Source: Hymenopellis radicata (Eukaryota > Basidiomycota > Agaricomycetes > Agaricales > Physalacriaceae). Taken from it: a stretch of DNA of 64,000 nucleotides. Both the position numbers and the translations under genes were made by a program. Under the pieces are notes generated by a model. It had not been told where the DNA came from. It did no database searches and saw only the letters and a program-made list of their open reading frames with translations. Positions within the stretch are counted from its first letter, which is position 1. Every line of letters begins with the position of its first letter. The DNA is taken from NCBI GenBank assembly GCA_015501595.1, contig JADNRX010000195.1, positions 40,574-104,573 on the forward strand, read 5' to 3'. Of this stretch, positions 57,430 to 64,000 are shown piece by piece.

Positions 57430-58387
57430 ATGACCTACACACCCTTCTCACTCTGCGACACGGCTTCGCTCGTCACGTCCGCAGTCGCTGCACTCCAAAA
57501 TGCTACCCACCTCGTCGTTGACTGCGAGGGCATCGATCTAGGCCGCCAAGGTGGCCGTCTCGCTCTGCTCAGCGTCCTCGCGCTTCCCAGTACACCGTAC
57601 TCTGGTGGAGTTTCCTACCTTTTCGACGTGCTTAGCCTTGATAACGAGGCGCTCGCGTCCATCTTTGCTCTACTCTCCTCTTCATCCTACACCAAGATCA
57701 TGTTCGACGGGCGCATGGACTACGCCGCGCTTTTTCACGAGCACGGCGTGGAGCTACAGAACGTCCTGGACCTGCAGCTCGCCGAGGTGTCTTGCCGAAC
57801 CGTCTCCGCATCTGAAAACCAAAGGAAAGTAGCGCGCTATCTCGCCTATCAGAATGCATTTCGCCAATCCACATCCAGTGGCGTGAACTATGCCAAATTG
57901 CGCATGCTCGCTGGATTGGGGATGTGCGTGCGAGTCTATGGCGCTAGCTCTGAACCCGACGGGGGCAAGGCCGATTGTAAGTATCTACCTTTAACTTAAG
58001 CGCTCGCTTCCTAACATGTGCCGCAAAGTTAACCACAGCCTGTGGCTTAGGCGCCCTCTACCACCGCAGTACTTGGAGTATGCCGCGAAGGATGTGGTAC
58101 TCATCGACAAGCTCTATCATGCCTTCGTACGCCGTGGTTTCGTAACTGCGGCACTGTCCGGCCAGAGCCAGCGCTACATCAGCCTATTCAAAGGCGGCAA
58201 GCCACTCCCCGGGCGGTGCTCTTTCGATTCACATCCTTTCCTCCCTTTGGACATTCTCGACTATAAGACGAACACCCCCTCGAAGATGTGCGCGGGATGT
58301 GAGAGGAGCATGTCAGTCGAATGTTTCCAGGGGCATGCAAAGCACTGCTTTGTCTGTGCCGCGATGTTGGTGAAGATGAACAAATGA
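57430..58387 (+). CDS. DEDDy-type 3'-5' exonuclease-domain protein
   Basis: Two exons, 57,430-57,976 and 58,029-58,387, joined within ADFNHSLW; about 301 aa. Exonuclease motif I is VVDCEGIDLG (D-x-E). Motif II is KIMFDGRMDYAALFHEHGV (Asp in a helix). Motif III is LEYAAKDVVLIDKLYHAF (Y-x3-D, hence DEDDy). This fold is shared with RNase D, the WRN exonuclease and proofreading domains; it removes nucleotides from 3' ends of RNA or DNA using two metal ions. After the domain a C-terminal Cys/His cluster (CAGCERSMSVEC, then HAKHCFVC) looks like a small zinc-binding module. There are no helicase or HRDC domains, so this is a small stand-alone enzyme. Substrate unknown. Confidence 0.8.
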
Positions 58388-58517
58388 AAGACGGACGACT
58401 GAGGAAGTAATTTTGATTCTTTTGAACGTGTACCAAGTAGCAGTCTTAAATCTTTGTGTATGGTCCTATTTCTAACCATCTAACATATAAACCAAACACG
58501 AGAAATTCCAGAGTCCT

Positions 58518-58929
58518 CTAAGGCACAAAGGGACAGGGCGAATATAGCTCCGTCACCAGAGGGCACAATTCCGTCGAGGCATAGCTCAGGCTGCCACCAT
58601 TCTGTTCATAGCGTCAAATAGAACTCATATGGTAAAACCGCTGGGGAAACGTACCCCGTAGAAACAGATCGTGGTAGGCGAGACGGGTGCTGTGGCGTTT
58701 GCTTGGAACCTAACGATAACATGAGGACTCGAGTGGAGTATAATATAAGGATGACTGACCCGCAGAACCTAGGAACGCCTTGTGTGCCACCGCTACTTGC
58801 GACGACAGGTTCCCCAGCCAAATCGGTTTCGGGACAGAGAGCACAGGAGACGTCTCTGGGGACCGCAGGAGGTGCTGCTGCAATAAGGATAGCAAGCGAC
58901 GCCAATTGAATGAGAGTACCCAACATCAT
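58518..58929 (-). CDS. Small secreted cysteine-rich protein, about 100 aa
   Basis: Three exons on the minus strand. Exon 1 (58,929-58,760) gives a signal peptide (MMLGTLIQLASLAILIAAAP) and VPRDVSCALCPETDLAG. Exon 2 gives GFQANATAPVSPTTICFYG. Exon 3 gives NGGSLSYASTELCPLVTELY, then SPCPFVP and a stop at 58,518. The mature peptide is about 80 aa with six cysteines, which could form three disulphides. Size, signal peptide and even cysteine count fit the small secreted proteins (effector-like or surface proteins) abundant in mushrooms. No homologous family is recognised. The first Met of two at 58,924-58,929 is used here. A TATA box lies 35 bases upstream. Confidence 0.65.
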
Positions 58930-58963
58930 AGTGCGTTGACATCTCTCGAGTCGTGATGGCCAG

Positions 58964-58971
58964 CTTTTATA
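58964..58971 (-). promoter_or_regulatory. TATA box of the small secreted protein gene
   Basis: tataaaag on the minus strand, 35-42 bases upstream of the ATG, implying a very short 5' leader. Confidence 0.6.
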
Positions 58972-60370
58972 TCATGGACTGGGCCTGGAATATGTCTGCC
59001 CCAAAGTGATGATGAGCGAGCGAGGCAGGATGAATGCTCTGTGGTGCCTGTTTCAACGCCCTTCAACGATCGTGAGCGTACAAATCACCCTCCGCATGCA
59101 GTCCGTACATCGCGCTTGAAGAACCTGTGTGAGGCAGGAACGAGCGCATTCAGTTCTGGACGTTGGCGTTTGAAGATATGAATGTACCTGACGCAGAGAG
59201 CGGCTTGACGTACTTCTTGATATGTCTCGCCCATTCTATACATTCCGCTGGGGCCTGGAAGAGTAGTACTTATCGGTCGAATTCGAAGGCTAAGTATATA
59301 GAGAGGCTCATTGAACGTGGATCAATGCGAACTTGACGCAGATACGCTAGACATCTATCGAGGACATTCACAGATTTAATTTTCTTTCGTGATTCTGGTA
59401 CATCGGAGAGAACGAACACAGGGCTTCTTGACAGGTTCAACGGAGAATCACCGGGCTAACGTGTCCTTGGTGGAAATCTGTCGAGTAAGCGCGCAGGGAA
59501 GACGGAAGCGCCAACAACGAGGCCAACGTTCTCGGCTATGAAGGAGCACTAGGCAGATTCTATAGGTAAGTCAGAGAGCATGATGAGCTATGATGGGAGG
59601 AAGGGGGAAGAACAGCCGATCACTAATCTGTCAGCCGCCAACAATGTTCACGTGACTCAATTTTTCTTTTGACCGCCATCACGGTCAGACCATTGCAACG
59701 CTGCGATACGTCCGGTAAAGAGCCCCCGCGATATAGCTAAAATCTGGGCTCTACTTCGGAATCGCACTGGCTTGTAAGCTCGGGTGCCCTGGGATGTCTT
59801 TCCGAAGCGAGCTCTCTTTAGCTGGAGCTATTATTGCGCCGTTGTCCTGCCCTTCTACGCCTCGAAGCAAACTATCGTGTCGTAAGAATATGTTCTCTTT
59901 CTTGTCCGGATCAATGCACTAATAATACATCCTAGTAATTGCAGACAGAATCACTCTTTTGTGGAAGAAGGTCATTATACAGATAGCTTTCAGTCTCCAC
60001 GCCTCCGAACGGAGACTGCTCGACGTTAACGTACTCTCTGTTGCGCGGGAGCTTCCAGCCACGCCGTCTCATTCCGAATCAGACTTTCGCTACGCTTCCC
60101 GATACAATGCTAAAGATGTTCTCATACACGTCGCAAGGTATCATAATACTGAAACTCGGTGCGGGCCATAATCGTCTCTCTAGCGCGAATGCAACATTCC
60201 ACTATAAGTGTCAAACACCAGTGTGTAGCTAAGCTCAGTTCGAAAGGCAGGAAACCTGTTACGGCATGCCGCTCTTCCGGGTGGTATCATACAACCTTGA
60301 TGGAACCCATGATTCCCAGTCAACGGTCACTTTGCTTTATTGCTCTCACGTCGACCAGTCGATTATCCCT
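58972..60370. other. No supported gene
   Basis: Anonymous sequence with a few short ORFs; no domain, repeat or RNA gene recognised. Confidence 0.4.
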
Positions 60371-61695
60371 ATGCCCCACATACCCAACGCCAATACGTGC
60401 GATGCTTGTGACAAACACATCAATGTCATTCACGCCGCTGGAACACCGAAATGCGCCAAATGTCTACCTGACGGAACAAAGTTACAGACCTGCTCTCGCT
60501 GCACGTTGGCCAGGTATTGCGTAAGTTCTCCAAGTATCTATCCGAGCTATAAAATTGCAACGCCTTTCAGAACGTTGAATGTCAGAGGGACAACTGGAGC
60601 TTTCACAAGGCCCGTTGCGCGCAGTCCCAGGAAAACATAATGATCGCTTCCGATCTGGACGTAGGGGAGCGCCATGAGGACTTTGTTCAATGGTGCAAGC
60701 GGAGTCGCGAACTTCGTAACATAGCATCGTCATGGGCGCTGAACAGCGGAACAGAACAGGATCTGTCGCGTGAGTCTGTCTTCCACCTCTCATAATTTGG
60801 GTAACGTCATAGGTATTCAGAGACCCACTTACTCATAATTTACTTGACTGTGGACGAGGTTCATGCCCGAGATCACGCACCAGTATTCAGGCGACGTCTT
60901 GACAGAGTTGAATGTGTATCTGAGGCCGGCTTACGAGCGTTCGCCCAATCAGAAGGGTTGAAGCCAGACTTCGACCCACCTCAGCCTGGGTGTGCAAGGA
61001 TACTGCTCGTGGATAGTGGGATGCCGATCCGTACGGGTACCGTCTCCGAGATGCTCGAGCAGCTTTCAATGACCCGCTTGAGAGCAGAAGTGTGGCCGAA
61101 CGCAGAGTGCGATTGGATGAAGCTGCTGGGCGACTCCTTGGAAACGAACCGAGCGGCACACGTCGAGGAATATCTATATTTCTCGGGAGTACGATAGAGA
61201 AGGACAACAGGAAAGGGGATGCGGTTGATGTGTGGATGCACCGGTTTGGCGAGAAAATCGGCATGGCCGCATTTAGTGCGCTCAATGTCCCCAGAAACCC
61301 GAAAAGCATAGGTAGGCGTCATACCTACATGTCGCAGTCCGAACATCACCTGAGTGCTCACGTTAATATTAGATTCCCACTGCTGAGTCGTCTTGCACAT
61401 CGAATCCCAGGAAGGTGACAGGTCATCGGAATATTCGCATGTCATTCGAGACGCCAACGTGATGTCGCTCGCGGACATTCGTCCCTTGCTTCATTGTCAT
61501 CTGTTTGGCGACGCCCTCCTCCAGAGGCTTCACATACCGAAAGTCATACGCACATTAGTCATTTCGCAGGACATTCCCTTTTCGAAGAACGTGAAGTTTG
61601 TCGCGTTGGATATCTCGGGGACCAGAAATCTGCGTGGATTGTATGACTACCGTTCTAATTGGTTGACCTGGTTGAAAGAGATCATGGAGGTATAA
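60371..61695 (+). CDS. MYND-type zinc-finger protein
   Basis: Exon 1 (60,371-60,520; an in-frame ATG also lies at 60,266) and exon 2 (60,571-60,769) join as CSRCTLARYC|NVECQRDN, then WSFHKARC. With CAKC before it, this gives the full MYND ligand set (a two-zinc protein-interaction module); an extra CDAC pair lies upstream. Exon 3 starts at 60,821 (QTHLLIIYLTVDEVHARDHA) and runs to a stop at 61,195. Further family-like sequence continues in another frame (VDVWMHRFGEKIGMAAFSAL, then NVPRNPK, 61,221-61,308) and, after a possible intron, from about 61,393 to 61,695 (SLADIRPLLHCHLFGDALLQ). The link around 61,190-61,215 needs an unseen intron or a frameshift. Partners unknown; no SET domain is present. 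Confidence 0.65.
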
Positions 61696-62238
61696 CCGTT
61701 TCACAGGTTTGTATGCGCTTGAGTATATATGTTTGACGAATACCACACCAACGAATGATCTACACGGAAGTAATCAAGTCATAGAAGCTATAAGTAGTTG
61801 AGACATCGAGACACCCTCGAGACCGTTATCATTCAACGCTAACAATACCTCTTTGTCCGTCTCATCCACGTGAAAGGGTTGAACGGCATCTACATGCCCA
61901 GATGTGCAACAAGCGTATGACCATGGTATCCCGTGTACCTGTGCTTGACAATCTCGCCTTATTTGTGCGTCGTCTCGTCCCAATAGTGGTCGTGCAAGAC
62001 GTTAAACTCCAGATGATGAGCGAGAGCGTGACTATCCTCGTCCTGGTCACAGTCATGGATTGTGACGTGTCGTGTTTCTTTGTACCACCTTTTAGGTACA
62101 GCGCTGAAGATCCGCTCTTTCTTCTCACCCTCCACCACGGTCGCACGGACGCGTCGAGAAAACATAGAAGCACTCTCTTCCTTTCCAAGTGAGCATTCTC
62201 TTGGCCTTCATCGCGTCTTGGTGACCATGTTAGTCAGA
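61696..62238. other. No supported gene
   Basis: Spacer between the MYND gene and the F-box relic; only chance ORFs. Confidence 0.4.
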
Positions 62239-63860
62239 TTTTCAGTCATGACTTCGCCATCCGTCGACGTGTCGGCCCTATGTCATCCTTACATCATGTC
62301 CAACAGCAATCCGACATGCTTCCCACCATCTACGTCTCAACGCACTAACGAGACACCTTCCGCCAGGAGAGATTCTGCTCGCCAATGCAGAGTTCCTTCC
62401 TCTCGCCACTGCGCGAAGTTGATGCTGCTGTCGAGCGCGTGCGACTCCAGCTCGAGCAGCTGTCTGAGCGCAGGCTGCGATACAGATGCTGCACGACCTC
62501 CCAAACCCGCCCTTTCCTCATGCGTCGCATGCCGGAGAAATCCTCCAAGAAATTTCGGCTTCTATGCCAAGCAGGACACCTATAACAATGTCTTTGGAGA
62601 TGACAGAAACGCCGGGCCGTTTAAACTTGGCCACATCTCTCACAAGTGGCGCTCGATCGCACATTCGTATACAGACCTTTGGAAACACACCCTCAAACTC
62701 GAGGTCAAAAGCGGCGCGAAACTCCGGGATCCTCTATCTCTGCTTAACTTCGTCCTTGCGAGATTAGGCCCTTGAAAGACGTCTCCTTCGACCTCATGGG
62801 GTCGGAACAGCATGTTGTCGTGACCTCACGAATCGTTAAGGCTCTGCTTGGGGTGTTTCCCAGATGGCAGTCTGCTGCCTTCCGTTGCCTTCCATTGGCT
62901 GTCGTTCCATTGTTGTCGACAATCTCCCCACCTGCCCGCGCGTACGGGAGCTTACAATCAATGTTAGTTCCAATACCCCCAGGCCGCGGACGTACATATT
63001 GCCGGTTTTTCTCACTGCTTCTCCCTCGCGAAATTAGACTTGAAGGGATTCCGTTTAGCAATATTTCACTTCCCTGTGGCGCTCTACGCGATTGTAGCGA
63101 CGGAACTTCGTACGATGCGTCTGAATCACCATCGAGAGCTCTTGAAATTATGCGGTCGTGCCCAAATTTGCGATCCTTTACTACGTCTCCCGACCACTGG
63201 GAGATCCTGGAGACCTGGAATCCTCCCCACGAGTTACACACTCCTCTTTAACCTCCCTTACGACCTCCGACGCCGGATTGCTGGACATCCTCAATTTGCC
63301 AGCGCTGTCTGAACTTGTCATCCTTCACCCCACTTTGACTTGTTGCGGCGCCCTAGACGTTCTCGCCCAGATCGAGCGACTGGTCCAACAATCCGCCTGC
63401 GATCTCACACGATTGTTCCTCGTCGATTGTGATATTGTGATGGCGAGGTTGTCATTGAGGAACTTCTTCTATCGACGCCAATTTACAACACCTCTTTTGA
63501 ATTCACCGTTGAGATATCGGATGATGAGTCGTGTATGACGGGGCTAGTGGAGGCGATGTCCCGCAGAGATAGCATCCTTGTCCCAAAGCTGGAGTCGTTG
63601 AGATACTTCGACGGTCTAATCCAGAGCAGCTTCGGTTTATAGACGTGGCTTCGTGGAATGCTCGAATCGCGTTACTCCGTAGATGGACATGGATTGAAGA
63701 GGGTTAACATTGAGTTTGAGGCTCTACATCCGGAGGATGAAGTGACGCTGAGTGGCGAGAACTGGGCGCGTTTGGTAGTGATGAAGCGCGCCGGATTAGA
63801 TATTCCATTCTGCCTTGAGCGGTTTCCGCTTCATCTAACGACCTGTTTGTGTACGTGAAA
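62239..63860 (+). pseudogene. F-box protein, frameshifted pseudogene
   Basis: Mushroom F-box proteins recruit substrates to SCF ubiquitin ligases. The typical start RTNETPSARR is present near 62,342. The coiled-coil region (LREVDAAVERVRLQLEQLSE) reads in a second frame, the F-box core remnant AGEILQEIS in a third, and FKLGHISHKWRSIAHSYTDL, then W, back in the first frame. Downstream, leucine-rich segments (LVTLPALQHL-like ILNLPALSELVILHP, and CDLTRLFLVDCDI) are again split among frames and followed by a stop at 63,536. At least three frame changes lack splice sites, so the gene is broken. Sequence after 63,640 is less recognisable. The right part may run past the window. Confidence 0.65.
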
Positions 63861-64000
63861 TTGTCCGTAGGAGATTTCGATAGCATGTATCTAGTCAACG
63901 AACCGACGACAAAATGTGTGCAAATTCGACTGGTTACTTGAACTCTGCCCACCTTCGAAACTCCTTTCACCACCACCGTCGTCAGTGTCTATCTGCTTCG

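Noticed and set aside
1..64000. LTR retrotransposons (gag, RT, integrase) or CRISPR arrays
   Set aside because: No reverse transcriptase, integrase or protease motif, and no regularly spaced short identical repeats with unique spacers, were seen.

Overview
The window is nuclear DNA of a filamentous basidiomycete, almost certainly an Agaricomycete. The evidence is dense short (about 45-75 bp) GT-AG introns, a 20-exon laccase, a FunK1-type fungal kinase, a KDZ transposase with a Cys-rich N-terminus, a Tnp2/CACTA-type transposase, an F-box relic, and several Agaricomycete-only protein families. There are no operons, CRISPR arrays or rRNA genes. All splice junctions were inferred by eye from donor/acceptor sites and reading frame.

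Layout. 1-5.7 kb is gene-poor, with one copy of a 0.45-kb dispersed repeat and a possible hAT-like end. 5.7-6.8 kb holds a Dma1-type FHA-RING ubiquitin ligase that is now a pseudogene. 7.0-15.5 kb is a diverged tandem segmental duplication. Each unit carries one intact gene resembling the N-terminal helical bundle of MLKL-like cell-death proteins, with no kinase or NTPase domain, plus a conserved downstream block. 16-24 kb carries four multi-exon genes of uncharacterised Agaricomycete families, three with in-frame minisatellites; one ends in a viroplasmin/RNase H1-N-like domain.

24,478-35,167 is a complete CACTA-like transposon of about 10.7 kb. It has CACCGGGG termini, a TTA target duplication, subterminal CATGTC/GACATG repeats, an accessory ORF and a 993-aa Tnp2 transposase. 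A five-unit, roughly 156-bp hairpin array lies between the two genes, and a captured chitin deacetylase 3' fragment lies near the right end. A small gene with four acidic 25-aa repeats and a zinc-ribbon-like motif (35.3-36.2 kb) separates it from a KDZ transposon (about 36.2-40.4 kb) with an apparently intact 11-exon transposase. A relic of the KDZ terminus lies at 15.45 kb.

The right part is more host-like: a hypothetical single-exon protein (43.0 kb), an HMG-box protein (44.7 kb), a large inverted repeat (47.6-49.1 kb), a FunK1 kinase with a probable frameshift (49.3-51.9 kb), a complete laccase (52.8-55.3 kb, minus), a DEDDy 3'-5' exonuclease-domain protein (57.4 kb), a small secreted Cys-rich protein (58.5-58.9 kb, minus), a MYND-finger protein (60.4 kb) and a frameshifted F-box pseudogene (62.2-63.9 kb).

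No multi-gene pathway is visible. The themes are transposon activity and gene decay or duplication around fungal-specific signalling, cell-death-like and secreted oxidative genes.
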